Below are positions 33,797-40,841 of a DNA stretch of 64,000 nt, piece after piece; the stretch's first letter is position 1, and the number at the start of each line of letters is the position of its first letter. The DNA comes from Photobacterium marinum (lineage in GTDB: Bacteria > Pseudomonadota > Gammaproteobacteria > Enterobacterales > Vibrionaceae). The notes below the pieces were generated by a model. The model saw nothing but the letters and a program-made list of their open reading frames with translations. It had not been told where the DNA came from and ran no database searches. The stretch lies in the NCBI RefSeq assembly GCF_000331515.1, contig NZ_AMZO01000038.1, positions 1 through 64,000 of the forward strand, read 5' to 3'. Both the position numbers and the translations under genes were made by a program.

Positions 33797-34774
33797 ATGA
33801 CAACTTCTTACCAATCCATCGATGTTCCTTATGAGTTTCGCCATACCTGCTGGTTTTGTGGTGAACCCTATTTTGAGTCTTATTCCTTCATGCCGTCCCC
33901 GAATTATGAGCATCAGGAGTTGCCAGTTATGGTGCCATGCTGCCAAGAATGCTATTCCTTTTGTCACTCAATAAAAGCAAGTGGGCTGGACTTGCTGCGT
34001 GATAAGGTGAAGGAAAAGCTTCATAAAAAATATGAAAAGCATCTTCAGATTGGGGTGAACTGGACCAAAGAAGAACTGGAACAATCTGAGTTTGAAGGCA
34101 AGGCCCTTGAAGGGTTTCGTGAAAGTGGCTGGAAGATGTTCGAGATTGCCAAGGCGCGGGTGAATTACACTGGGTGGCCGTTAACTATTGATGGTTTGCC
34201 AGTAACCGGAATGAGTACCAGTTTCCATGTCGAATATAATGGGATTACTTATACCAGCCTGGTACAGGCTGTTGAGCAATTAGCGAAGGCTTATAATATT
34301 CCGCAACCTTATCTTGAAGAGGTCGTAGAGTTGGTTGGCCGGAATAGGCTGACATATGCGATACGTTTTGCAAAAAGCACTTATGGCTACTCGGCAGAAG
34401 ACAGGGAAGCCAGTATTGGCAGCCTGAAGGCAATGCTGGCTGAAGAGGAAGCGCTTTCTATAAGCCAACAGGTTAATGAGAAAGGAATTGATGTTGGAAT
34501 TGGTGAAATTAAGGAGCTGATCCTGTATCGAACCATGGTTTCTGCTCATGCGATTCAATGGATTTTGAAGCAGGGGATTTCGACATTAAACCAGCTGGCT
34601 GAGCAGGAAGAGGCGTTTTTCGAGCATTTCAGCAAGGACTCAGAAATAGCAGCATTTACCTACTTTAATGGTGTGCAAATCTATTTGGAGAAACGGGAGA
34701 CTGAACCTGACTGGGCTGAAAATGAAGATCCGAATCGCGCTTTGTTTGGACGATTAGCCGGTTCGAAAATTTAA
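33797..34774 (+). CDS. Unknown protein with N-terminal Cys (zinc-ribbon-like) motif
   Basis: Unrecognised protein of about 325 aa. Near the N-terminus CWFCGEPYF and, about 35 residues later, PCCQECYSFCH give a Cys-x2-Cys plus Cys-x2-Cys layout that could bind zinc. A helical body follows with a VEYNGITYTSLVQAVEQLAKAYNI segment and a highly acidic tail. ATG 33797 is used, since the only upstream alternative is a TTG at 33764 with no SD; the SD here is also weak. No membrane segment is seen. The motif resembles HNH-flanking zinc ribbons, but no HNH catalytic residues were found. Confidence 0.6.
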   Translation: MTTSYQSIDVPYEFRHTCWFCGEPYFESYSFMPSPNYEHQELPVMVPCCQECYSFCHSIKASGLDLLRDKVKEKLHKKYEKHLQIGVNWTKEELEQSEFEGKALEGFRESGWKMFEIAKARVNYTGWPLTIDGLPVTGMSTSFHVEYNGITYTSLVQAVEQLAKAYNIPQPYLEEVVELVGRNRLTYAIRFAKSTYGYSAEDREASIGSLKAMLAEEEALSISQQVNEKGIDVGIGEIKELILYRTMVSAHAIQWILKQGISTLNQLAEQEEAFFEHFSKDSEIAAFTYFNGVQIYLEKRETEPDWAENEDPNRALFGRLAGSKI

Positions 34775-34795
34775 TATTTATAAAAGATTAATGCG

Positions 34796-34824
34796 GGCTG
34801 CGAAGTTGATATTACTTCGCAGCC
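34796..34824. terminator. Hairpin between convergent genes
   Basis: GGCTGCGAAGT (34796-34806) and ACTTCGCAGCC (34814-34824), a perfect 11-bp stem with a 7-nt loop, between the Cys-motif gene and the DUF411 gene. Confidence 0.75.
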
Positions 34825-34854
34825 TCCTTGGTTTTATCTGTATTAGTTTTGTCT

Positions 34855-35298
34855 CTACTGGTTATGACGAGCCCAAACCATCGTTTTGCCATTTTCGTCA
34901 AAAGCCAGCACTTCATACGGATGTTTTGTTTCGTTGTAATCCATTCCAGGTGATCCCATTGGCATGCCGGCAACAGCAAGGCCGATCATGCGTTTCGGCT
35001 TAGCTTCCAGAAAACGCTTGATATCTTCTGCCGGGATATGGCCCTCAAAGGTATAGCCTTGAATTTGGGCTGTATGGCAGGAAGCATATTCAGGTCGGAT
35101 CCCGAGCTTTATTTTGATTGGCGTCATGTTCTTTTCATAAGCCTGTTCAAGCTCAAAGCCGTTCTCTTCCATATGCTTTACCCACTCTTTACAGCAGCCG
35201 CAGTAAGGAGAAAGGTAGTTAACGCCCTTGATGGTGTTAGCCATAGCGAAAGAGCTGGATGCCAGCAGAGATAGTGCAATGAGAGTTTTGAATTTCAT
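34855..35298 (-). CDS. Periplasmic DUF411 metal-binding protein
   Basis: Exported protein of 147 aa with a signal peptide (residues 1-20, FAMA/NT). The DUF411 marks are YLSPYCGCCKEWVKHM (CxCC-like, thioredoxin-like position), YASCHTAQ, and the Met-rich VAGMPMGSPGMDY. These Cys/Met motifs are associated with copper handling in DUF411 proteins, so periplasmic copper binding is the likely role. The gene sits 113 nt downstream of a Cys/His-rich exported protein on the same strand, and the two probably form one metal-response operon. Confidence 0.82.
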   Translation of the reverse strand: MKFKTLIALSLLASSSFAMANTIKGVNYLSPYCGCCKEWVKHMEENGFELEQAYEKNMTPIKIKLGIRPEYASCHTAQIQGYTFEGHIPAEDIKRFLEAKPKRMIGLAVAGMPMGSPGMDYNETKHPYEVLAFDENGKTMVWARHNQ

Positions 35299-35411
35299 TT
35301 TTCGACCCTTTGTCTAGTAACTGATTGAATAACAATATTTTCAGTCGTGACTTTGATGCTGCGCAATGAGTTGCTTTATACAGGTTGACCCAGAGCAGCG
35401 GTCAAAATCAC

Positions 35412-35807
35412 TCACGCAGACATCGGTGGTCGAAGGATCAATTCATGGAAGTGGTATTGCTCACCGTCAGGTTCAGTGAATAGCGGAGTAGAAGACGGAG
35501 TCAATAAAGTGTTGTTATCACTAAGGATGGCAAAAGGAACACTACTTATGTTGTGGCAGTCTGAATTATCACAACAGTGATCGCTGTGATTCATGGCTTT
35601 TATAGCAGAATCAGAGGTACTACAGTCTGATGAATAGTGATTATTGTTATTGTGACAACAGTGGTTTTCACTGACTTTATGAGAGTAGGTCAGGCAGTGA
35701 GAGGGATGTGAGTTGGCTTCTACAGATACAGCACCTACAGATGACATTGTCACTGTAAACAGCATTGCGAGCATGACAAATTTAGCAATGATGCGCTGTA
35801 AGAGCAT
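35412..35807 (-). CDS. Exported Cys/His-rich protein, probable metal binder
   Basis: Unrecognised exported protein of about 131 aa. ATG 35807 gives a clean signal peptide (MLLQRIIAKFVMLAMLF, cleavage near SVGA/VS). The mature centre is packed with about seven Cys and ten His: HPSHC, ENHCCH, SDC, HSDHCCD and DCHN. This pattern suggests a metal buffer or sensor such as CopL-type or DUF2946 proteins. It is upstream of and in the same direction as the DUF411 gene. The C-terminus has HFHELILRPP, like the conserved ends of DUF2946-like copper proteins. Copper is the best guess; zinc is possible. Confidence 0.6.
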   Translation of the reverse strand: MLLQRIIAKFVMLAMLFTVTMSSVGAVSVEANSHPSHCLTYSHKVSENHCCHNNNNHYSSDCSTSDSAIKAMNHSDHCCDNSDCHNISSVPFAILSDNNTLLTPSSTPLFTEPDGEQYHFHELILRPPMSA

Positions 35808-35976
35808 TGATGACCTGATAGGTGAGAGTTTCTGATAAAACAGATTATAGATCCTCGTAATTTCAGGCAATAGCTTTTGTCATAAAATCATAAAAAGGTA
35901 AGCGAATGCCTAAAAAAGAGACAAAAGAGTTAATGCCTTGAATTTCAATTAACTCTGCATAAAAAACATTACATGC

Positions 35977-36018
35977 TTGACAAAAAAATGACAGTCCGGT
36001 TTAGAGGGAGCCTATACC
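35977..36018 (+). promoter_or_regulatory. Candidate promoter with operator dyad for the XRE gene
   Basis: TTGACA (35977-35982) and TTTAGA (36000-36005) are 17 bp apart, a plausible sigma-70 promoter. The interrupted palindrome GGTTTAG-N7-CTATACC (35998-36018, one mismatch) overlaps the -10, suggesting repression, possibly autoregulation by the XRE protein. Confidence 0.45.
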
Positions 36019-36098
36019 TTACATATTTCTGACATTTTGCTGAGAGTTCTGGGGTTTAATCTCAATGAACAATCAAGATGGCGTTAAGGTATTTGGGT

Positions 36099-36455
36099 AT
36101 GCAATATACAGAACAAGACCGTCAGGTTTTACACGATACGTGGATGAGCTACAAAGCAAAAATGCGTATTACTCAGATTGAGATGGCTAAAAAGCTGGGT
36201 TTGAGTCAGTTGGCTTTTTCTGACATCTTACGAGGGCAGGTTCCTCTTGAGCATAGCTTTGTCAATAAACTTTGTAACCTCATTGGCGTTGACCCGCTAT
36301 TGACACTACCTTCGCTCAGGGAGCAGATTGGTGGCTCTTTACCTAACTCAGTGATATTGACGAATACCTATATCGTAGACGGCAACATAAAAAATGTACG
36401 ATATAGTGGCAATCAGATTATTGTTGAGTATGAGCATAGTGTTCAAACTCACTAA
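36099..36455 (+). CDS. XRE-family HTH regulator
   Basis: DNA-binding protein of about 118 aa with a helix-turn-helix in residues 20-65 (RITQIEMAKKLGLSQLAFSDILRGQVPLEHSF), then a short beta-rich tail (NTYIVDGNIKNVRYSGNQIIVEYE) that may dimerise. ATG 36099 has TAAGG 9 nt upstream; an in-frame ATG at 36078 lacks an SD. It precedes the curli locus on the same strand but is separated from it by a terminator and 340 bp. A role in curli control is possible but unproven. Confidence 0.8.
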   Translation: MQYTEQDRQVLHDTWMSYKAKMRITQIEMAKKLGLSQLAFSDILRGQVPLEHSFVNKLCNLIGVDPLLTLPSLREQIGGSLPNSVILTNTYIVDGNIKNVRYSGNQIIVEYEHSVQTH

Positions 36456-36529
36456 GAGTGAGTCATATAAGCAACTGGGCTTGTATCTGGTTTATATGAA
36501 TCAGCCGAATTTTCCACAAGTTCAAATAT

Positions 36530-36562
36530 AAAAGCCTTGCAAATTAGCAAGGCTTTTGTTTT
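36530..36562 (+). terminator. Terminator of the XRE gene
   Basis: AAAAGCCTTGC (36530-36540) and GCAAGGCTTTT (36547-36557) with a 6-nt loop, then GTTTTT. Confidence 0.9.
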
Positions 36563-36648
36563 TCATAAAATTTTACTAAGGTAGTATTTTTTTATTAAAA
36601 CCATTGTTAAAATTTTATTAAATCTCATTCGAGTAAAAAGTCACTATT

Positions 36649-36664
36649 GTCTTAATACTAAGAC
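36649..36664. promoter_or_regulatory. Palindromic operator candidate 1 upstream of csgD
   Basis: GTCTTA-ATAC-TAAGAC is a perfect inverted repeat with a 4-nt centre, 135 bp before csgD. Confidence 0.5.
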
Positions 36665-36761
36665 CCGCAATAATCCTTATCTTTCAGTAACATAATGTCA
36701 TTAGTCAACAGGCTGAGAATTTTGTCTTGATGTCCTGACATTATCATCTACCTTTAATAAA

Positions 36762-36777
36762 GTCTTAGTAATAAGAT
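36762..36777. promoter_or_regulatory. Palindromic operator candidate 2 upstream of csgD
   Basis: GTCTTA-GTAA-TAAGAT repeats candidate 1 with one arm mismatch, 19 bp before the csgD start, so it would block early transcription or the leader. Confidence 0.5.
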
Positions 36778-36798
36778 ATTAAATAACAAGGGAATATG

Positions 36799-37461
36799 AT
36801 GAGTGGAATAAAATGTAATGAATTGATATTCATCTGTGACTCCAGCTTGCAATCATCATTTTTTAGAGGGTTTCTAGAAAAATCAGTCGGCATCACGATC
36901 AAAAATGTCACAATTGACGGTTTAGAACAATTAAAATTCGGCAGTAAACAGCCTGTGCTATTTATCATGGATTATTCGCATATAGATGACAAATCGCTGG
37001 ATTCATTCGTTAAATATGTTGTTGATAATCATATAACTTCCTATCAGGTAATGATTAATACACCGATATCTTTTGATGCTGCAATGGTATCAAAGTGGCC
37101 AAATATAGTTGGACTTTTTTATGTTGGTGATGGACTTGATGTTGTTTCCAAAGGAATGCAAAAAATAATTAGTGGGGAGTTATGGTTAAGTCGCCCCCTG
37201 ACACAGGAAATAATTGCTCTATACAGAAAGAGTAATTCACTAACAGTGCAACCTACAGTTAAATTAACTACACGTGAAAAAGAGATTCTTCAGTTACTTG
37301 TTATGGGAGCTTCTAATAACGAGATAGCAGAAAGCTTATTTGTTAGTGAAAACACAGTAAAAACACACCTATATAATGTATTCAAAAAAATAAATGTTAA
37401 GAATCGAATGCAAGCATTTATGTGGGCGAAAAACAATCAAACTAATAGCTTGCCGTTATGA
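36799..37461 (+). CDS. csgD: CsgD-like LuxR-family curli regulator
   Basis: Transcription activator of curli genes, about 220 aa. The N-terminal receiver-like domain (LIFICDSSLQSSFFRGFLEK, LFIMDYSHIDD) lacks the full set of phosphorylation residues, as in CsgD. The C-terminal LuxR/GerE HTH is complete: KLTTREKEILQLLVMGASNNEIAESLFVSENTVKTHLYNVFKKI. AAGGGA lies 6 nt before ATG 36799; ATG 36796 is the alternative. The csgE start codon overlaps its stop. Unlike E. coli, csgB and csgA homologues lie downstream on the same strand. Two copies of a palindrome upstream suggest a dedicated regulator or autoregulation. Confidence 0.87.
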   Translation: MSGIKCNELIFICDSSLQSSFFRGFLEKSVGITIKNVTIDGLEQLKFGSKQPVLFIMDYSHIDDKSLDSFVKYVVDNHITSYQVMINTPISFDAAMVSKWPNIVGLFYVGDGLDVVSKGMQKIISGELWLSRPLTQEIIALYRKSNSLTVQPTVKLTTREKEILQLLVMGASNNEIAESLFVSENTVKTHLYNVFKKINVKNRMQAFMWAKNNQTNSLPL

Positions 37462-37907
37462 ATATATTCAAGGTTGGCCTGTGTTCAGTCATTTTAGTTT
37501 CTACCGGAATTAATGCGGGAGAACAAAAGCCTTTAGAAAACGGACCGCCGTTAGAAAATGGCAAATCCCTTGACGACTTAAATGAAATTAGTGGTGTCGT
37601 TATTGATCGAACAATGACTCGTTTTGGCGGAGAGTTTTATTCAGTGTTTTCGCAATTGCTGAATGATAAATATGAAGACCTAGAAGAGAATTTAACTGTA
37701 AAAGAAAGAGCAACAGCTCTTTCTGGAAGTATTATTACGATATTTCATCGGCAGACTATTATTTATCGAACAGCTCTTTCACCAGGTATACAGCAGATAG
37801 AGTCTAAAGCAAATGATGCTGTTAAAGCTGTAGGATCTTACATGGTGAAATGGCGGCTTGAGCGATACTTAAAAGATACCTTCGATGTGGATTATGATGA
37901 AATCTGA
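37458..37907 (+). CDS. csgE: CsgE curli secretion specificity factor
   Basis: Periplasmic protein of 149 aa that in E. coli caps the CsgG channel and directs curlin to it. It has a signal peptide (residues 1-20), and the body EISGVVIDRTMTRFGGEFYSVFS is characteristic of CsgE. Between the signal and the body is a short tandem duplication, PLENG-P-PLENG, in a disordered linker not seen in E. coli CsgE. The start overlaps the csgD stop (ATGA), so expression is coupled. Genes E, F and G follow in the standard order. Confidence 0.88.
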   Translation: MNIFKVGLCSVILVSTGINAGEQKPLENGPPLENGKSLDDLNEISGVVIDRTMTRFGGEFYSVFSQLLNDKYEDLEENLTVKERATALSGSIITIFHRQTIIYRTALSPGIQQIESKANDAVKAVGSYMVKWRLERYLKDTFDVDYDEI

Positions 37908-37918
37908 GAGGATTTAAG

Positions 37919-38320
37919 ATGAAACGGTATGGACGCATAATTGCTGGCTCAATTCTGGTTTCAGCCAGTGTGTCAGCAACAGAATTGGTATATACACCAA
38001 TTAATCCGAGTTTTGGTGGTAATCCATTAAATAGTAATCATTTATTGGGTATTGCCAATGCTATAAATGATCATAAAGCACCACAGGATGATTTATTAAC
38101 GGAACAAACAGATCTGGAGCGACTAGCCGCAAGTTTAGAGTCAAGGTTGATAAGTCAATTGTTATCAGATGTCGGAGAAGGTAATACAGGACAGTTAGCG
38201 ACAGATGATTTTTTGCTTAATGTACTGGATGACAATGGCAGCCTGACTATTCAGATTACGGATAAATTAACTGGCGAATCATCAACGATACAGGTAAGCG
38301 GGCTGGTGCCTGATTTATAA
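37919..38320 (+). CDS. csgF: CsgF curli nucleation/anchor protein
   Basis: Outer-membrane-associated factor of 133 aa that in E. coli sits in the CsgG pore exit and attaches the nucleator CsgB. After the signal peptide (cleavage near VSA/TELV) comes TELVYTPINPSFGGNPLN, the conserved CsgG-binding segment of CsgF, with its characteristic NPxFGGNP motif. The C-terminal part is a beta-rich nucleator-binding domain (SLTIQITDKLTGESSTIQV). GAGAGG lies before the ATG; the gap to csgE is 11 nt. Confidence 0.92.
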   Translation: MKRYGRIIAGSILVSASVSATELVYTPINPSFGGNPLNSNHLLGIANAINDHKAPQDDLLTEQTDLERLAASLESRLISQLLSDVGEGNTGQLATDDFLLNVLDDNGSLTIQITDKLTGESSTIQVSGLVPDL

Positions 38321-38333
38321 GGAGATATTTTTG

Positions 38334-39167
38334 ATGAAAGCTTTAGCTTGGGGATGCTTGCTCTTTTTATCTGGTTGTTCAACGTCAATGGATATACCAG
38401 AGACAAGTAAAGAACCTACATTAATGGCCAGAGGGACGGCCTATCAGGATTTGGTTTCTTTACCGTTACCGAAAGGAAAGGTTTATGTTTCTGTTTATGA
38501 TTTTCGAGATCAAACTGGGCAATATAAGCCGCAGCCCAATAGTAACTTTTCCACAGCTGTTCCGCAGGGGGGAGCCGCTTTGTTAACAACAGCTTTACTC
38601 GATTCACGGTGGTTTATGCCATTAGAACGGGAAGGCTTACAAAATTTGTTAACAGAAAGGAAGATAATAAGAGCTGCACAGAAAAAAGATGAGATACCAA
38701 CTAATCATGGTGTCCATTTACCCTCACTGGCTTCTGCAAATATCATGGTAGAAGGAGGTATTGTTGCGTATGACACAAATATTCAGACGGGAGGCGCTGG
38801 AGCCAGGTACCTAGGTGTGGGGGCTTCTGGGCAGTACCGAACGGATCAGGTAACAGTTAATATCAGAGCTGTCGATGTTCGAACTGGTAGAATATTATTA
38901 AGTGTTACAACAAGTAAAACGATTTTATCGAAAGAACTTCAGACAGGCGTATTTAAATTTGTTGATTATAAGGATCTGTTAGAAGCCGAACTTGGTTACA
39001 CGACAAATGAGCCTGTTAACCTGGCTGTTATGTCTGCTATTGATGCAGCAGTTGTTCATGTCATTGTTGACGGTATAAAGACTGGTTTATGGGAGCCATT
39101 ACGTGGAGAGGATCTACAGCATCCAATAATCCAAGAATATATGAATAGATCAAAACCGATTATTTAA
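38334..39167 (+). CDS. csgG: CsgG curli secretion channel lipoprotein
   Basis: Outer-membrane lipoprotein that forms the nonameric curlin export pore. Signal peptide with lipobox LSGC (lipidated Cys15). Conserved family blocks are PKGKVYVSVYDFRDQTGQYKP (pore eyelet region with the Tyr and Phe residues), GGAALLTTALLDSRWFMPLEREGLQNLLTERKIIRA and GVGASGQYRTDQVTVNIRAVDVRTG. It is 277 aa, the same size as E. coli CsgG. AAGGAG is upstream; ATG 38334 rather than the TTG just before it is the start. A terminator follows, so csgDEFG is one unit. Confidence 0.95.
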   Translation: MKALAWGCLLFLSGCSTSMDIPETSKEPTLMARGTAYQDLVSLPLPKGKVYVSVYDFRDQTGQYKPQPNSNFSTAVPQGGAALLTTALLDSRWFMPLEREGLQNLLTERKIIRAAQKKDEIPTNHGVHLPSLASANIMVEGGIVAYDTNIQTGGAGARYLGVGASGQYRTDQVTVNIRAVDVRTGRILLSVTTSKTILSKELQTGVFKFVDYKDLLEAELGYTTNEPVNLAVMSAIDAAVVHVIVDGIKTGLWEPLRGEDLQHPIIQEYMNRSKPII

Positions 39168-39190
39168 CACCAGATGAATGGTTAAAACTA

Positions 39191-39214
39191 AACCCTCTTT
39201 TAGAGGGTTTTTTT
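39191..39214 (+). terminator. Terminator after csgG
   Basis: AACCCTCT (39191-39198) and AGAGGGTT (39202-39209) with a 3-nt loop and a seven-T run. Confidence 0.93.
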
Positions 39215-39479
39215 ATGTCATTTTTTTATCATGGTTATGTTGATAATGAGAGGGTGTGAAAAACTCAGGGTTCTAATTTAAGTTGTTGATTATATGTGTT
39301 TATTTAACATTAAATTATTATTAATGAGAGGGGAGTAGTACTTTTTTATAGGTGAATTAACTTATGATTCGTTTGTTTTTACTAGGATTTAATTGTCAGA
39401 TTCATACACCAGTTTACGGATTAAATTAACAGATGGGTAATAATATAATCACAAGTTGAATATATTTGACCTGTAGGAA
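39215..39479. other. Promoter region of the curlin genes (265 bp)
   Basis: AT-rich region between the csgG terminator and the csgB-like gene. No clear E. coli-type CsgD box (CGGGTGAGTTA) was found. No coding frame is visible. It must hold the csgBA-type promoter because the terminator upstream is strong. Confidence 0.5.
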
Positions 39480-40037
39480 ATGAAAAAAATAACTATTGCA
39501 CAAATTTGCGTCTCAACAGTTACTTTTATTTGTTGTAATGCGCAAGCTAGTGATCTTGCGTTAAATGAGTTGAGTCATCTTTCTGAACTTCAGTATGGTT
39601 ATGATAACTATGCGTCAGTTGAATTGAATAATGCATATAATGGCAGGGTTGATATTATCCAGGATGATTATAATCAAGGATATGGTAACTCAGCTAAAGT
39701 TTTGCAAAAAGGCGAGAACAATGATGCCTATATTGCACAATATGGCAGTGGGAATATCGCTTATATAAACCAATATGGAAATCGGAATACCGCACATATC
39801 ACTGAATATGGCTCAGGTAATGCCGGGTTAATTAAGCAATATGGAAATGATAATGAAGCCGCCATTTTACAAAAAGGAGATGGTAATCAAGGACAGATAA
39901 CACAATATAATGATGATAATAAAGCTCTGATTGTACAAAAAAGTAATGTTCAATATTTTAAAACTGATATAACCCAGAATGGTGGTCAAACTCATGTGAT
40001 CATTAATGGGATGAACAAAGGTATCACCATCCGGTAA
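39480..40037 (+). CDS. csgB: CsgB-like minor curlin / nucleator
   Basis: Secreted amyloid subunit of 185 aa that should nucleate fibres on the surface. After a signal peptide (CNAQA/SDLA) come curlin repeats of the QxGxxNxAxIxQ type, e.g. QYGSGNIAYINQYGNRNTAHI, EYGSGNAGLIKQYGNDNEAAI and QKGDGNQGQITQYNDDNKALI. There are about five, degenerating at both ends, and a C-terminal TITIR-like tail. The SD AGGA ends only 1 nt before the ATG, unusually tight, which may keep output low relative to the next gene. It is called CsgB from its position before the bigger curlin and its more canonical repeats. Confidence 0.85.
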   Translation: MKKITIAQICVSTVTFICCNAQASDLALNELSHLSELQYGYDNYASVELNNAYNGRVDIIQDDYNQGYGNSAKVLQKGENNDAYIAQYGSGNIAYINQYGNRNTAHITEYGSGNAGLIKQYGNDNEAAILQKGDGNQGQITQYNDDNKALIVQKSNVQYFKTDITQNGGQTHVIINGMNKGITIR

Positions 40038-40058
40038 ATTTACTTTAAGGAAAATACA

Positions 40059-40838
40059 ATGAAAAATCTAGCTCTATTAATTTCAGCAGCATTAGCATCT
40101 GCCTCTGCAGTGGCATCATATGATAACGAGTCAATTGTTAAAATTAAATATGACTCTGATTATAATGATGTTTATGTTGATCAGTATGGCGATGATAATT
40201 TTTCAAAAGTGAAGATCGCGTATGACTCTGATTATAACTATGTAGATGTTGATCAGGGTGGTGATTACAATAGTTCATATGTGAAAATCAAGGGTGGCTC
40301 TGATTATAACGATGTATATATTTATCAAGGTGGATATGGCAATTACTCTAACGTAGAGATCAAACATAACTCAGATGATAATTACGTCGGTGTTGCTCAG
40401 TATGGTTCATATAATAGTTCAGATGTGATTATTGACAACTATTCAGGATATAACAGTGTCTATGTTTATCAAGATGGCTACTATAACGATTCAGATGTAA
40501 CAATTGATTATAACTCAAACGGCAACTATGTAGATGTTTATCAATATGGGTATTCAAATGACTCAGACGTACTGATTTCTGGTGGTTCTGATTATAATGG
40601 GGTTTATGTTAGTCAATATGGTTCTTACAATGTTTCTGCAGTCGATATCAATTACGATTCAGATTATAACTATGTAGGTGTTTCACAAGATGGTGACTAC
40701 CATTATTCAGATGTTGATATTACTAATTACTCTGACTATAACACTGTATACGTTAGCCAGTATGGTTATGCACAGTACTCTCTTGTTCATATCTCAGATT
40801 ATTCATCAGGTAACTACGTAGGTGTTACTCAGAACTAA
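40059..40838 (+). CDS. Atypical tyrosine/aspartate-rich curlin (CsgA-like) with 24-residue repeats
   Basis: Predicted major fibre subunit, 259 aa. A signal peptide (residues 1-20) is followed by a 10-residue lead and then nine exact 24-residue repeats (residues 31-246) plus a 13-residue tenth. The repeat is x2-S-D-Y-N-x-V-x-V-x-Q-x-G-x-Y-N-x-S-x-V-x-I-x, keeping the curlin Q-x-G-x2-N core but replacing the Ala with Ser and the closing Gln with Ile. About 46 of some 239 mature residues are Tyr. Cys, Trp, Met, Pro and Arg are absent from the repeats. Odd repeats read xVYV and even repeats read YV[D/G]V. A good SD (AAGGAA) stands upstream, 21 nt after csgB. Amyloid formation is inference from the family. 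Confidence 0.85.
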   Translation: MKNLALLISAALASASAVASYDNESIVKIKYDSDYNDVYVDQYGDDNFSKVKIAYDSDYNYVDVDQGGDYNSSYVKIKGGSDYNDVYIYQGGYGNYSNVEIKHNSDDNYVGVAQYGSYNSSDVIIDNYSGYNSVYVYQDGYYNDSDVTIDYNSNGNYVDVYQYGYSNDSDVLISGGSDYNGVYVSQYGSYNVSAVDINYDSDYNYVGVSQDGDYHYSDVDITNYSDYNTVYVSQYGYAQYSLVHISDYSSGNYVGVTQN

Positions 40839-40841
40839 GAT

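Larger units (their letters stand above)
36456..36798. other. Intergenic region upstream of csgD (343 bp)
   Basis: Very AT-rich region holding the XRE terminator (36530-36562) and two near-identical palindromes (36649-36664 and 36762-36777). No open frame with an SD is seen. This is the expected control region of the curli locus. Confidence 0.65.

Noticed and set aside
33797..34774. HNH endonuclease call for the Cys-motif protein
   Set aside because: Zinc-ribbon-like cysteines are present, but no H-N-H catalytic pattern follows them.
40131..40838. CRISPR-like array suggested by regular 72-bp repeats
   Set aside because: The period lies in a continuous reading frame with codon-level variation and a signal peptide, so it is protein repeat structure.
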